Shown here one piece after another: positions 24,321 through 36,738 of a DNA stretch of 64,000 bases. Numbering within the stretch: the stretch's first letter is position 1; every line of letters begins with the position of its first letter. Source of the stretch: Cantharellus purpuraceus (Eukaryota > Basidiomycota > Agaricomycetes > Cantharellales > Hydnaceae); contig JALBUN010000010.1 of the NCBI GenBank assembly GCA_025174535.1, positions 1,984,001 through 2,048,000 of the forward strand, read 5' to 3'. The position numbers and the translations under genes are program-made. The notes under the pieces were generated by a model. That model was not told where the DNA came from. It was given only the letters and a program-made list of their open reading frames with translations, and searched no databases.

Positions 24321-25125
24321 TTGCCTGGTGACTGGCAGAAACGTGTCTTCCTACGGTGTTCCGCAGCTCCCAAATCGCTGCCTGAAGTAATGACGGTGGG
24401 GAAGATCATGGTAGATTGACTGATATGGCACAGGTGCCACCTAACACCTGTTGGAAGGAACGCGCGAGCGTGTTCTGTTGGGTCCATGGTGGTCCACAAA
24501 CCTACACAGTCAGCTGCAGTTGCACTAACTGTTTATGGGTACGGCGCCGAACAGGTATATAACGGAGAAAATATTCCTTGGTCGATTTTTCCCTCAGTAT
24601 AAGATCGAACAATTTTTTATCGTTCCTTGCTAGTTTCTCATTTCGTAGGTTAGATAAATAATCTAAGTCTTCGTAACTATCGAGGCTCATTTCATAGCTC
24701 CCGCTGCGTTTTACACTTGCTGTTACTGTAACGAATGATAGTGGTTTTTATCTTGAGCGAGCTCATCGCTATCAGTCGTATTGGCTTATGTGATCAAGCA
24801 TGTATGTAAGTCGTTTGTTCTACAACAGTCAAGTTACACTCTCTTTACCAGCTTAGATGTCTGGTGCTTTATAATCGGATGATTTGAACTGATCCCAGCC
24901 ACCAGATCTTTCTGGATCCCCGAAACGAAGCTTTGGGTTTTACCGTGTCATGATACTTTCTGTTATGCTTGTGATGTGACCAAGTTCATTCATTAAGGGA
25001 AACTTTATTTTGACATTCTGCGTGAGGTATTGTACGAGATGATATATCAAGCAGATCAGTCTACTGAGTGATGGCTGTGCTCTGCTCCTAACTGGGATGT
25101 GGACATCGGGTTTCCGCCAATGGGT
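24321..25125. other. Intergenic region, nothing recognised
   Basis: Short A/T-rich frames only (for example 24502-24690), with no recognisable domain. Confidence 0.5.
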
Positions 25126-26858
25126 CTACTTTTGTGAGGGTTCCTTTGAATCCCATCGAGTTGTGCATTCCAACACGCTCTTATTCCATGCGAGGATATC
25201 AGGCAAAACCTCTTCAGCACGAGCGTCTCTTTCTCGTATCTCTTGCTCCAGTTCTTCATCCTGTTCTGACTCAGTCGCGTCACGATACCGCTGATTGAAT
25301 GGATATCCCTCTTCTTCATCGTCCTTTTCCGGTTCCGGAAATTCGGGTGTGGCACCAAGATATTCCCGCTCCAAGATAGCCTCTGCCAGCGCAACTTCCG
25401 GTGGCCATGCAACACGTTCCCACAGTGATGCAAGACGAAATGCATGCTTCTGTACCGAGAACAGTGCTACGGCCGCGCGGAAGCGCTCTACACACCATGG
25501 CTGGGAAGTCTTTGCCAATTGGGATATGGGTGCGAATGGGATGCTATCGACCACGCATGATAGGTAGGCAAATCGCCGCTGGGGAATAGCAATTGATTGA
25601 TCCCTGTTCATGTAGTTCTGTGGGATTAAGAATGGGATATGAGCTACGATGACAATTTGCTCGGCGTCATAAATGATGCCGAGTAACATGAACCAAGCAG
25701 GAAGGTCGCCATCTGCGTTGGATGGTGAGGCGCCAACTTGTTCGCAGCGAAGTTGCCAATTTATCAGATGAGCATCAAGGCTGGGTTGTACTGCTCTCGC
25801 AAGGGCCTCGAGGGCATCTTGCATATTTCTCGGTACTCTGACAGCGGTGGAATGGGTGAGAGCACGAGACCATTTGATGGGTCCTTTGATACCCACTACC
25901 AGAGCGGGGTGCAAGAGCGCAAGTCGCAGATGTGAATCACGGCATATAGGGCGTGTTCTTGAACATGGAATGAGATCAAGAAGTAATGCAAAGTCGACGG
26001 GGGGCGGTTCCGCAGTACCCATCATTGATGTCGGGAAACGTAAAAGAGGATTGCTGCCAACATCGTGAGGCTAGCGCTGGAGACAATACAGAGCTCTCAC
26101 CTTCTCATCCAGCATCCCGGGATACACATGAAAGCACGAGAAATGGCAGCCTCGGCCCCTCTTTCATCCCCAATATAAGTCACAACAGCCTTGAAGTGCT
26201 CGAGAGAGTGGTCCGTCTTGGTCTGGAACGTTTCTTCTACTACGAGTACGGGAAGACCAGAATACCCCTGATCTTCCAGATTTTTGTGCGTAGGGGTCAC
26301 AAGGAGGAAGTCAGGATCGCAGGAAGAGGGATCAAAGTGCCTTGCAAGAACTTCATCTCGTGATAAAGGCCAGATAATGTCTCGCATGTGACGAGCCCAC
26401 ATGTTCAGCTCATACTGCGGTACACTAATGCTACTGATGTCCTCTGGCATTTTGAAATCTGCATGCAGCTGTAGAGATATAATCAAGAAGTATAAAGGAT
26501 ACCTTCTGGGAAACGTACATTCCAGTCCTCCGGAACTCTCAACTTACCTGGCGACTGAGGACGCCAATTTTCCTTGAAATGGGACAGGAATTTTATTTGT
26601 TCCTTGCAGGCTATGTACCTGTTAGAATATAGATCGCCGATCCCACCGCAAAAGGTCCAATCCCCGAGTTCTGGCACGGTTTCGTCGCTGATTTAGTGAA
26701 TTCAAATTAGCTTGTACTGTTTATGCCACTGGCAATACCCTGTAGGCTAGCACTTACGAACGAATTCGTATTCTACTTCGTTCCATTAAGGAAAGGAGAG
26801 TGTTATCAGACAGAAAGGGCAAGTCATTTGGATCGGGACCATCCTCCAAGCTGATCAT
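25126..26858 (-). CDS. Family X/Y protein, diverged member (Y)
   Basis: Four exons in phase: 26758-26858, 26519-26687, 26101-26468 and 25126-26053, giving 521 residues. The second exon ends at VPEDWN, the same point and phase as LPQDWQ in X1 and LPDDWE in X2. Exon 3 has CDPDFLL followed by LPVLVVEETFQ, the place of RPDF and GEAK in X1, but with Thr instead of the Lys. Exon 4 has HPALVVGIKGPIKWS, VQPSLDAHLINW and LGIIYDAEQIVIVAHIPF, which parallel X1 blocks. The C-terminal 100 residues are very acidic (EKDDEEEGY, ESEQDEELEQE). Its start lies 121 bp from that of X2 on the other strand. No known function. Confidence 0.7.
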
Positions 26859-26979
26859 GGATATAGATCTAGAATTCAGAGCGCCAGACCGGAATACTAG
26901 GTCCACAGCCGCCCACAGTTCGGATTTAGCCGAGGTGTAGCTTAGCAGCTACCGCTGAGCTAGAGGCTGGTCTGGTAGT
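26859..26979. promoter_or_regulatory. Shared divergent promoter of genes Y and X2
   Basis: Only 121 bp separate the proposed ATG of Y (26858, minus) and of X2 (26980, plus), so both must be driven from here or from inside the neighbouring genes. Confidence 0.45.
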
Positions 26980-28622
26980 ATGGTAAGTCTCATACTCTTT
27001 CTTGAACTAGCCATTACATATGTTCCCACAGAGCTGTGGCGCCAGCACTCCTAGTCTTCTCGGTCCTCCTCGAGCATCACAACCTACATTTCTCGGAAAT
27101 TCAGGCCGGGAGAAAGGGAATTTTTCCCTCAGGATGCATGAAGCTAGTGTAGAATCTGGACTCTTGTTACTCCTAGAAGGTTATGGCATCCCGTTCTACA
27201 ATGGTGGTGTGGTGGAGACCGACGATGAATCGAGGAAGACAGTCACTGCTAGGTTGCTCACATTTTAAGTTCTCCGTGCTTTATCCCATTGACACTCGTT
27301 GGAAGTAATGTCCAACATGCCGATCTCGAAACGCATTACAACTGGGAATTTTATTCTACCCATGAACATGCGAACGGCGAAGCATACTCCACCTTATCAC
27401 GAACTGAGCTCTTCCAGTACCTTACCTTTCCCCAGTATTTCCTCGCTCCAAAATTAAAGCTTCCTGATGATTGGGAGGTATGGAAGCCTCTTTTTTTTTT
27501 TTTGTACATCATGGGACACTCATCTCCCTTCTCCAGGACCCACAAGGAGACGACATACAATCTCTGACACGGAGAGTACTTCAAATCAAGTTGCTTTCAA
27601 GCATCAAGTTTTCATTTTCATTCATTGGGCACGAATACTGTCTCAGAAAGTTGAGGCCATCGAAGATTATGGCCCTAATGTCACTCTATGTGAAATGGAC
27701 AAGTTTTTCTCTGAACCATCGTTTGGCATAGAATGGATGATACTCAAGATTCTAGAATTTCCAGGCATCCACAGTTGCGGCTCGGAACTAGACGTTGCAC
27801 GTCACATAGGGTCAATTCTGGCTGGTTTTTTCAACGTTATTGATTGCACGACATTGTCGTATGTTCCATATAGTTATTCAGTGGCCTCAACTGAACATCT
27901 TACCAGAAATACGGATATCACGTTCTCCACAGCCCTCAGCTGTTTTGGATCATCTCCTCGTCCGGACTTTGCTTGTCGGCTGAATGTCTCAGCTATTCGG
28001 CACAACAAGATGCTACCAGAGTCGTTCAGCCCCGTTGTTCTCGCCGGCCAGGCACAAGAATACATCATGTCAGATGTGCAAGGGTTTCTGCCATTCCGAG
28101 CTAGTCACCAGCACCGATTAGCTGCTCAGCTTGCCTGCATTGTCCAACCGACTCTCGTCCTTATGATTATCGACGCCATGTGCAAGTGGAAGGTGGCGCG
28201 GGAAAACAATCCTAAGGTATGGTGGATGTTGCAGAGTAGACGGGCGATGTTGACGGAACGGTCTCACCCAGAAGCGATTTCGGCTCCCAGACTATGCGCT
28301 TATCCATGGGATTGCATACAATGCTTGGGGCGTCTTGATTTATGGCTTCTTTCCGCGCGCCTTACAGATCAGCGCTGACGGCACGCCGTGTGCATGGGGG
28401 TTTGGCTGTACGGTCGTCAGTGCAAGATTTACAGGTGTTTTCAAGGATACCGCTTGTGCCAATCGTATTGCCCTCGTCAAGACCTTACTATTTGTACAGC
28501 GTCATGCGACACGTCTTTCGCATGTGCTACGGGATCTGACTCTTTCCGATGAGTTTGCCAAGTGTGACAAACTTTTAAAGGACTGGGATCTGTTGCCCTT
28601 GACTATTGGTACGTACGGATGA
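26980..28622 (+). CDS. Family X/Y protein, inverted paralog of X1 (X2)
   Basis: Proposed exons: 26980-26982 (just ATG, followed by GTAAGT), 27032-27252, 27306-27477, 27575-27858, 27907-28216 and 28272-28622, giving 446 residues. It follows X1 along its length (IEWMILKIL, ARHIGSILAGFF, RPDFACR, QLACIVQPTLVLMI, HGIAYNAWGVLIYGFFPRA). Where X1 has GEAK, X2 has GQAQ, so if this is a nuclease core X2 would be inactive. Intron 27478-27574 holds a 13-T run. If the first AG (27536) were used instead, the frame would be lost, so X2 is either intact with the later acceptor or a pseudogene. The ATG-only first exon is an inference from splice phase. Confidence 0.6.
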
Positions 28623-29200
28623 GGTTCAGCATTGGAAAACCAGCCTTGAGATGATTCATTCCTCCAGATGATACTTACGCATGAGCTTATGAGAATTTAC
28701 ATCGAAATCTTGTCCAGTTTTCCAATCTCGAGCCCCAGTGAGAATCAACGTGCGATGCGTCGGAATTTGGCGGTTTCCTGTTCAACCCAGGATACCTTGA
28801 AAGTAGACTTATCCTAATCACTCCAAGAGTGTAGGTATTTGTTGTAACAGATCTGTAGTAGATTGGCGTAACGTCTCGGAGCCCGTCGTATATTTCGTCG
28901 TACATTTCCTTAGGGAATCTGTGTGATCAGGTTTCCCGTCCTTCTGTAGGGGACCGATGGTCCCCACGCACTATTGACCGAGCAATGGGTGTTATTCCCC
29001 TCGCTCTATTATCTGCAGTTGCCTGCAGATTACTTGTATGTAGTGCTTCTCTCGGAGTATTGTCTGGGGGGATATTGTGGGTATCTCCCATTAACCTTGC
29101 ATCATGAAGGCGCTGTCCGTCAGTCAACTAGCTGTTAAGGACTGTATGGACTCCATAGCAACCTCAGCATGCCAACATGGTAGATCAATGGCCATAAAGT
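28623..29200. other. Intergenic region up to the copia 3' LTR
   Basis: No gene recognised. Bases 29196-29200 (AAAGT) are the target-site duplication of the copia element. Confidence 0.6.
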
Positions 29201-29772
29201 TGTTGTAAGATTAAGTAGATGGGTAGCAGACAGTAGAATAAGAGCATAGAATTCCAATATATAATTGGAATCTTAGAGATAAAAAGCAGTGAGTTGGAGA
29301 GAAAAGTACAACTCTGATTGACTAGAGAATTGCATATTGGTAGTATGCATACTTATACATCTGAGAACAGACTTGGTGTCCAGAACATACATGAGTTATG
29401 AGAGACACATGAACAAAAGATAGAACAAAAAATAGACCGTGTTTGTAAGTGATTTGTGATGGAGATGTGCGAATGTGATAGGAATTGGATATGAGGGTGA
29501 GGTGTTTTACAAGTAAACTGAAGATAAAACTTGGCATATGTATTTATTACTCCTAAACATATGTGATGATTGGTTATGTAGATGGATGTTTGTTTGTGCA
29601 ATGGTAACATGATCGTGTCTTCTGACTAGTGATCGGATGGAAGTTGGTGAGTGAATTGTAAAGTGTAATCTCATGGATATTGACAAGTATTGACATGATC
29701 CAGAGATTGGATATGATCTGGAAGTACAGAGCCTAGGTTGAGTGATCAGCAGGTGAGTACATTTCTCAACAC
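29201..29772 (-). repeat. 3' LTR of split copia element (P)
   Basis: Reverse complement of the LTR at 40506-41072, nearly identical. Begins TGTTGAGAAATG (right side) and ends ACAACA at 29201. Next to it on the internal side is a polypurine tract (GAGGGGGTG on the minus strand). The outer flank is AAAGT. Confidence 0.9.
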
Positions 29773-29778
29773 ACCCCC

Positions 29779-30797
29779 TCAAGCACAATGAATCCCTAGA
29801 ACATTTAGGAGATTCATGTGCTTGCAAGGTGATAAGGGCTTTGTGAGTATGTTGGCAGGGTTTTCAAAGGTGGGGATATAATGAAGTTTTATAGTACCAG
29901 CATCGACCTGTTTGCACATATAATGATAATGGGTGTTGATATGTTTTGTCCTCAAATTGTTGATCTTGTTCTTTGTGAAAGAAGTGGTTGTCAGTGAAAA
30001 CTGGAATGGGTTTGAAATTGTGCTTAAAGTCATGTCCAAGTTTAATAAGCCATACCCCTCTGCTGATGCAGTAGATCCTGCAATGAGCTCTGCTTCCATC
30101 GATGATTGTGTCACAAGTCCCTGTTTCTTGGAAGCCCATGAGACAGGTGCTCCATTATATGTGAAGACCCATCCCATGGTAGATTTTTGATCATTTATGT
30201 CTCCTGTGAAATCTGCATCCATAAATCCTGCTAGGTTGTGAGCATATCCCTCTACTCCTCTCCCCTCCTGTGTATATGTAATACCATAGTCCTTTGTGTT
30301 CATTAAATAACGAACAATGCATTTGGCCGCTTTCCAATGAGAAAGAGTCGGATTGGATGTGAATTGAGTGCATTTGTTAGTGGCATAAGCAATGTCAGGT
30401 TGAGTAGAGATTGCACAGTAGTTAATACTGCCAATGAGGGATGCATATGGGATATTGTGGACATGTGAAGATCTGATGATGGATCCATGGGTGATGAAAC
30501 AGCTCTGCCATTTGTTATATCGAATCATTGTGCTATAGTATTGATGAAGGAAGGTTGAGAGATGTGTATGGTCCCAAGTTCCTTATCTTGAATGATCCTA
30601 ATCCCAAGTAGTTGATTGGGTTCACCGAGATCTTGAATGTCAAAGATCCCTTCTATATCTTTGACCATCTTCTCCATTGACTTGGTGGAGTTTGTGGCTA
30701 AAAGCCCATAGTCAACATACCATCCTGCAATCTCAACAGAATTATCTTTTCCAAAGCAGAAAAAGATAGTGGTATTGGCTTCACTGGATTTAAAACC
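29779..30797 (-). pseudogene. Copia pol 3' part (end of reverse transcriptase and RNase H)
   Basis: Two blocks, 30797-30525 and 30528-29779, separated by a TGA. Clear Ty1/copia motifs: GFKSSEANTTIF, LGEPNQLLGI, YASLIGSINY, SHWKAAKCIVRYL, GFMDADFTGD and the 3' end ILTKPL. The reverse transcriptase signature YVDD reads YVDY. Integrase and the front of RT are missing: the frame is cut at 30797 by an LTR-T fragment. Fits as the 3' half of the element whose 5' half lies at 40506-42648. Confidence 0.88.
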
Positions 30798-31151
30798 CAA
30801 CTTCTCCCTTAAAAGATCTTGTTTAAAGTCCCAAAACTGTACAATTTCACTTCATGGGCTTAAAATATCAGCATATATGTGCCGCTTTCTCTTGATTCAG
30901 GGCCATTCAAATATTCTCTATTTTTTTCATATTTTTTCGGGAATTTTCCATGCAGAAATGAGTCTACAAACTTATTGTTCTGCTGGGTGAAGTTTGGGAC
31001 CCACATGGACCCACAAACCTTTGCAGATGTCAGCAGCTTCAAAGTCAGCTGGAGTCACCCAGACAACTGACTCATTTTCGATCACATGACTCATTTCAAT
31101 CTCCGACTCAATCTGGTCACTACTGCCAGTAAATGCTCAATATCTTCGCAA
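30798..31151 (-). repeat. LTR-T fragment (3' part), minus orientation
   Basis: Reverse complement of the last 350 bp of the LTR-T family (compare 59640-59985). It lacks the terminal TGTATGGGAACTGG and joins copia pol directly. Confidence 0.85.
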
Positions 31152-31156
31152 CCACT

Positions 31157-32611
31157 TGTTTTGGAACCCGCAAAATTATGGTGTTAGGGCAAACTCTAAA
31201 TCACCACAATTCCATGAATGAACAGCTGAGAAGAATATCAAATCCTACTGCAGCACAACTCCAGAAACAATTTAATGTTTGTACTTTGGTTACAATCCGT
31301 TGTAATGGTCAATGCAGACGATACGCAGGAAGGTAATACATTTCTTAGCAGTAGGGAATGAATAAGACTTCCAGAGTCTAGAGTTCACGGACGCTTAGGG
31401 GTCCAGATATTCCAAAAAGAGGGGAATGCACTTAGAGGCTAGAGGAAGTAGGTGGATGAATCTGACTGTCCAACCAGTGACACTCTGAAGCGGGTAACAG
31501 CAATGTGTGAAGTAGTCTAGCAACTGCTTCACACAAGTTCAAGATTCTAATGCTCTGCAAAGGCAGTACACACTAGTAACTTAAACAAGAGCACTAATGG
31601 CAGGACTATCGACAGACAATCTCACCCTGTAGATTCGTAGTCACGCGAGGTAGATACTACACTCACGCCCAAAGCAGGACAATCACTACTTTGAGTGCAA
31701 TCGAATACAGTTACACAACTGTAAGCGACCCTTGAACTGGACAATCAACAGTTACTGAGATATAGAGGATGACACTGTATGTCACTCTAGTCACACTGAT
31801 GTGCAAATGATGGGGTAGAAATGGTTATTTATTTCAGAGGCAGAATGGGCTCCTTTTATATTGTATTTACAGGAGCTGACTAATACTACTGGAAACTTCT
31901 ACCTATTAATAGATGGAAACTACTGGAAGCTAGTGGAATATGTGAGAAGGGGGTGGAAGTTTCCTAGCCAATGAGCTGCTTGGATTTGCTCTGACTCATG
32001 GCATGAGTCATGGATGGAGTCATAGTGTGACTCAGAGCAGGAGTCATAGTATGAGTAATCACAGGAGTCATGGTATGAGTCATGGAAGGAGTCATAGCAT
32101 GAGTCATGGCAGGAGTCATTGCATGAGTCACCATTACTCAAATAACTCGGTCAATACTTCGTTTCCTGGGCTGATTAGCACAGCTATGGGTAGGCATGGC
32201 TTCTATTGAACTCTCCACCGAAAATGGAGTCAGGAGATGCAGTGGTTGGGAAGATATTGAGGATTTACTGGCAGTGGTGACCAGATTGAGTCGGAGATTG
32301 AAATGAGTCATGTGATTGAAAATGAGTCAGTTGTCCGGGTGACTCCGGCTGACTTTGAGGTTGCTGACATCTGCGAAGGTTTGTGGGTCCATGTGGGTCC
32401 CAAAACTTCGCCCAGCAGAACAATAAGTTTGTAGACTCATTTCTGCATGGAAAATTCCCAAAAAAAATATGAAAAAATAGAGAATATTTGAATGGCCCTG
32501 AATCAAGAGAAAGCAGCAGATATATGCTGATATTTTAAGGCCATCAAGCGGAATTGTACAGTTTTGGGACTTTAAACAAGATCTTTTTAAGGGAAAACCA
32601 GTTCCCATACA
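31157..32611 (+). mobile_element. LTR-T, complete copy (plus)
   Basis: Starts TGTTTTGGAACC, ends GTTCCCATACA, 1455 bp. Same family as 58717-59995 but longer because of an expanded GAGTCAT array at 31985-32140. Neighbouring 5-mers (CCACT, GTCGC) do not match. It is embedded between two fragments of an oppositely oriented LTR-T, so the locus is rearranged. No coding sequence. Confidence 0.85.
31985..32140 (+). promoter_or_regulatory. Periodic TGAGTCA/TGACTCA array inside LTR-T
   Basis: Heptamers TGACTCA or TGAGTCA start at 31992, 32004, 32028, 32076, 32100 and 32124, all spaced in multiples of 12 bp, with GGAGTCAT between. TGASTCA is the site bound by Gcn4/AP-1 type bZIP factors in fungi. Shorter versions (24-bp spacing) occur at 59465, 59489 and 59513. 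Confidence 0.6.
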
Positions 32612-33164
32612 GTCGCTTACAGTTGTGTAACTGTATTCAATTGCACTTGAAGTAGTGATTGTCCTGCTTTGGGCGTGAGTGTAGTATCTACAGGGTGAGA
32701 TTGTCTGTCGATAGTCCTGCCATTAGTGCTCTTTGTTTAAGTTACTAGTGTGTACTGCCTTTGCAGAGCATTAGGATCTTGAACTTGTGTGAAGCAGTTG
32801 CTAGACTACTTCACACATCGCTGTTAACCGCTTCAGAGTGTCACTGGTTGGACAGTCAGATTCATCCACCTACTTCCTTTAGCCTCTAAGTGCATTCCCC
32901 TCTTTTTGGAATATCTGGACCCCTAAGCGTCTGTGAACTCTAGACTCTGGAAGTCTTATTCATTCCCTACTGCTAAGAAATGTATTACCTTCCTGCGTAT
33001 CGTCTGCATTGACCATTACAACGGATTGTAACCAAAGTACAAACATTAAATTGTTTCTGGAGTTGTGCTGCAGTAGGATTTGATATTCTTCTCAGCTGTT
33101 CATTCACAGAATCGTGGTGATTTAGAGTTTGCCCTAACACCATAATTTTGTGGGTTCCAAAACA
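32612..33164 (-). repeat. LTR-T fragment (5' part), minus orientation
   Basis: Reverse complement of the first 550 bp of LTR-T, ending GGTTCCAAAACA at 33164. With 30798-31151 it forms an interrupted minus-strand LTR-T missing about 350 bp in the middle. Confidence 0.85.
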
Positions 33165-33331
33165 CCGATCTTCCCAACAAGTTCTGGGTATCCACAATTC
33201 ACACCATCAATTTTATCAGGAATCATGTCTTACATCACCATCTTGGAACATAGACAATAAAACAATCTCTGGGTATTGGGAGATTGGTGGAACACTAGCT
33301 CACTGTCTATTAGAGTTGGAGTGAGGGGGTA

Positions 33332-33661
33332 ATGATATCCTCTGAATTCACACTTGTGACAGGTATGGAAACCTTTGCACTAGAGCAACCCATTGCACTG
33401 CAATTAGCATGTGTTGGGAGCAGGAGTACCATAAATTATGGTACTCACACTACCATAAAATTTGGTAGTCAGGACATTGAAGAATATTTCAATGTCACCA
33501 ACATTGAGTATTACAATGCAATACTTGGTACCCCATTCCTACAAAAGCTAGGAATATGCCTGGACATTAATGGCCCAGGCCAAATCATGATGGGAACTGA
33601 AGAAGTCCCCACCAATGAAGAGCATAATACTGATGCTCTTCGTACCCATCACGGGGTATAA
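33332..33661 (+). pseudogene. Gypsy aspartic protease domain
   Basis: Retropepsin-like block: MISSEFTLVTGM, then QLACVGSRSTINYGT and NAILGTPFLQKLGI. The catalytic DSG would lie just before the first Met and is not in frame here. Confidence 0.75.
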
Positions 33662-33839
33662 ACTCAATGTGAAGAAGGAGTATTGGCATGAATAAATGAT
33701 GCCAAGGGGGTAACTCTAAACACGAGCTACCCACAACACAGTCCTTCCCAAAAGAAGGACTAGACTCAGTAAAGGACCCCCCAATGGAGGATCCAAATAA
33801 GAGCACGACACAAATAGCTTCATCTTGTGAAGGATCAAC

Positions 33840-35245
33840 CTGGTCAGATCCCTCAGTTGAGGGATCAATGGAAAGAAAAGTATGCTGACCTATTCGGCAG
33901 CATACCCTTAGAACTTTCCCCATTTAGGGAAGTTAACCACAAGATTAATCTCATGGATCCTGACAAGTGAATATATTATTGCTTGCCTAAGTGTCCAGAG
34001 CACTACTGAGCAGAACTTTCTCTGAAAGTTCTGCAATACACCACTGCTAAATGGTGGGTATTGGCTACAGCCTGCCAGGCTGTACCAATGCTATGCATTC
34101 CCAAAAAAATGGGAAGCTCCGCACCGTGTTCGACTTGTGTGAACAGAATGATAATATGGTGAAGGACATAACACCCTTCCCTGATCAGGACAACATTAGA
34201 CACAATGTTGCCTGCTGTACATATTGATCTAAACTTGATATGTCTGAGGCGTATGAACAGATACATGTCAGACTGACAGATATACCCAAGACAGTGTTTG
34301 CAACCATCTTTGGGTCATTCATCAGTCAAGTCATGCAGCAAGGGGACTGCAATGCCCCCTCAACATTTCAGTGGCTCATGACTGCCATCTTCTGAGAATA
34401 TATCAGAAGATTCATCCATGTATATCTGGACGACATATTTGTGTACTCTTGTACTATATGAGAGCATGAACACCACCTAGAGATGGTATTCACCGAGCTT
34501 AGGAAAGCACATATGTTCCTGAGCAAGGATAAGATTGATCTATACTCAACAAGTATGGATTGCCTTGGTCACCTAATAGATGACCAAGGCGTGCATGCAG
34601 ACGCTGATAAAATGCAGCAAATATGAGAGTGGAGACGACCTAGGTCATACCACAAAGTCCAATGTTTTCTTGGACTAGTGCAGTATCTGGTGCACTATAT
34701 GCCAGACATAACTGCATACACAACCCCTTTATCAGGTTGTGCTCATAATAATTGTCCATTCTTATGGACACCACTGCTGGAGAAATGCTTTGAAAGCATC
34801 AAGCTCCTAGTGTGTAGGGCTCCAATATTGAAGCCCATCAATGTCAATAACCCCGATAGTATTTGGGTTATTATTGATGGCTCCAAAACTGGAGTTGGAG
34901 CCATCTATGGACAAGGAAAAGATTGGCAGACCTGTTGGCCTGCCAGATTCCTATCCAAGAAATTTAGTGCTGCACAACAGCACTACAAGACCCCACAAGC
35001 ACGAGACTATAGCTGTGCTCAAAGCCCTAATGAGATGGGAAGATAAGCTACTAGGATGAAAGTTTGTCCTAGTAACTGAGGGTCTCAAATACTTCGAGAC
35101 CCAAAGAACCTGTCTCCTAGACAGATTAGGTGGTGGGAGTTCTTATCCCGTTTCAACTTTACTACCCTGCATGTAGACGGGGTAGAGAACAAAGTAGTGG
35201 ATTGTCTGTCATGCTACTATGCTGATGACTCCCCAACAGAGAGTC
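33840..35245 (+). pseudogene. Gypsy reverse transcriptase and RNase H, stop-ridden
   Basis: Motifs in order: YADLFGSIPLELSPFREVNH, PKCPEHY, AVPMLCIPKKMG, SKLDMSEAYEQI, VYLDDIFVYS (active YLDD), FLGLVQYL and, for RNase H, VIIDGSKTGVGAIYG and the FLSKKFSAAQQHY block. Interrupted by TGA codons (for example 34393-34395, where copy E2 has CGA) and by a frameshift near 34995. Confidence 0.85.
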
Positions 35246-35499
35246 ATCCCAACTACATCTATGTAAACGCAGATGAACGTCTCAACCCTGAAGGAGAACT
35301 GCTCCCCACAGAACTATTCATCGAGATCAGGACAGCAGCAGTCACCCAAAGGTGACTGCTTGAGAAAAAAGAAAAAAGAGTGCTAGAAGCTGAAGCACTC
35401 AATATTCAAACAGAATCATTGAATGATGATTCTAATTCCTCTAAAGAAATAGAGGATGTTGGAGTGGTGTCATCAGTGATAATGAAACACCATTGTGAT

Positions 35500-36738
35500 C
35501 CTATGTCGAGCATGGGACCAACCTTGTGCAGATTGTACAAGGCACATATAGAAAGGATACTGTCCTTTCTAAGGTGCTGGAAGCACCTAAGGAACACACA
35601 CGATTTGGTGTGCATGATGGTCTAATATGGACCAAAAATATATACAAATGCAATGTCATCTGTATACCCTGCTCAGCATTCCTGAAGGGGAGGAGGTCGT
35701 TGAGATAATAATCAACCATGTGCACCAAGTAGTTGGCCATTTTGGTCAACTAAAGACCACAAATTACATTCAATGGTAGTACTGGTGGCCAGGCATGACC
35801 ACCAATGTCAAATCATTCTGCACTTTGTGCATGAAGTGCCAAATGAATAAAGACAGTACAAAGAAACCCACAGGGCTTCTTCATAGCTTGCCAGTACTGG
35901 AGCAGCCCTGGCAATCAATAGGTATGGACTTTATGGGTCCATTACCAAAATAGAATGACTATGACTACCTACTGGTAGTCATAGATCACTTCACATCGCA
36001 GGTACATATAATACCTACAAACACGTGTGTAACAGCGAAAGGAGTAGCATGGCTATTCCTTAAAGAAGTTGTATGCCTTCATGGTGTGCCAGACTTGATT
36101 GTGTCTGATCGAGATTCAAAATTCATGTCTATCTTTTGGCATGAACTACAGTGGATAATGGGAGTGAAACTCCTCATGTCCACAGTGTTCCATCTGCAAA
36201 TGGATGGAGCGATGGAACAAGTGAATCATTCCATTGGCCAAATACTTCATACCATTGTACAAAGTGATCAGAAAGATTGGGCACACAAGTGTCCAATGGT
36301 GGAGTTCACACTAAACTCCAACATAAGCTCAACAATGGGGTTTACTCCATTTGAGCTTAACCACAGGTATATGGCAAGAATAGGCATGCCCATTAACAAT
36401 GACACCAAGTTCAAGGGTGTCAAACAATTCACACAGCAGGCTCAAACAAACCTGCTAGTGGCACACAAGGCGATTATAGAAAGTCGCATCATTCAGATGT
36501 TTCATGCCAATAAGAAACATCAGGAAGGTCCAACCTTCCAGAGAGGTGACAAAGTCTACCTCTCAATGAAAAACTTGACTCTACCTAAAGGTAGAACCAG
36601 CAAACTAGTGCCCAGGTATATTGGGCCCTATAAAATAATCAAAGCCCATAATAAAGCTTCGATGGTGACACTGGAACTGCCACCAGAACTGACTAGTAGG
36701 CACATTATGCCTACATTCCACATCAGCCTCATTTGACC
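35500..36738 (+). pseudogene. Gypsy integrase
   Basis: Zinc-binding HHCC block (VHQVVGHFGQLKTT, then CTLCMKCQ near 35820) followed by the catalytic core with Asp in SIGMDFMGPLP, Asp in VSDRDSKF and Glu in DGAMEQVNHS. The last 216 residues (36086-36736) are open; two stops (TAG) interrupt the earlier part near 35776 and 35951. Ends SLI then TGA where related elements have Arg-Pro-Tyr. Confidence 0.85.

Noticed and set aside
27466..27731. X2 as a frameshifted pseudogene
   Set aside because: Using the acceptor at 27574 keeps the frame and the alignment to X1, so a frameshift is not required, though not excluded.
31157..33164. Apparent large DNA transposon with 550-bp terminal inverted repeats
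   Set aside because: The repeats are the start of LTR-T in opposite orientations; a full LTR-T with its own 3' end lies between, so this is LTR nesting, not a TIR element.
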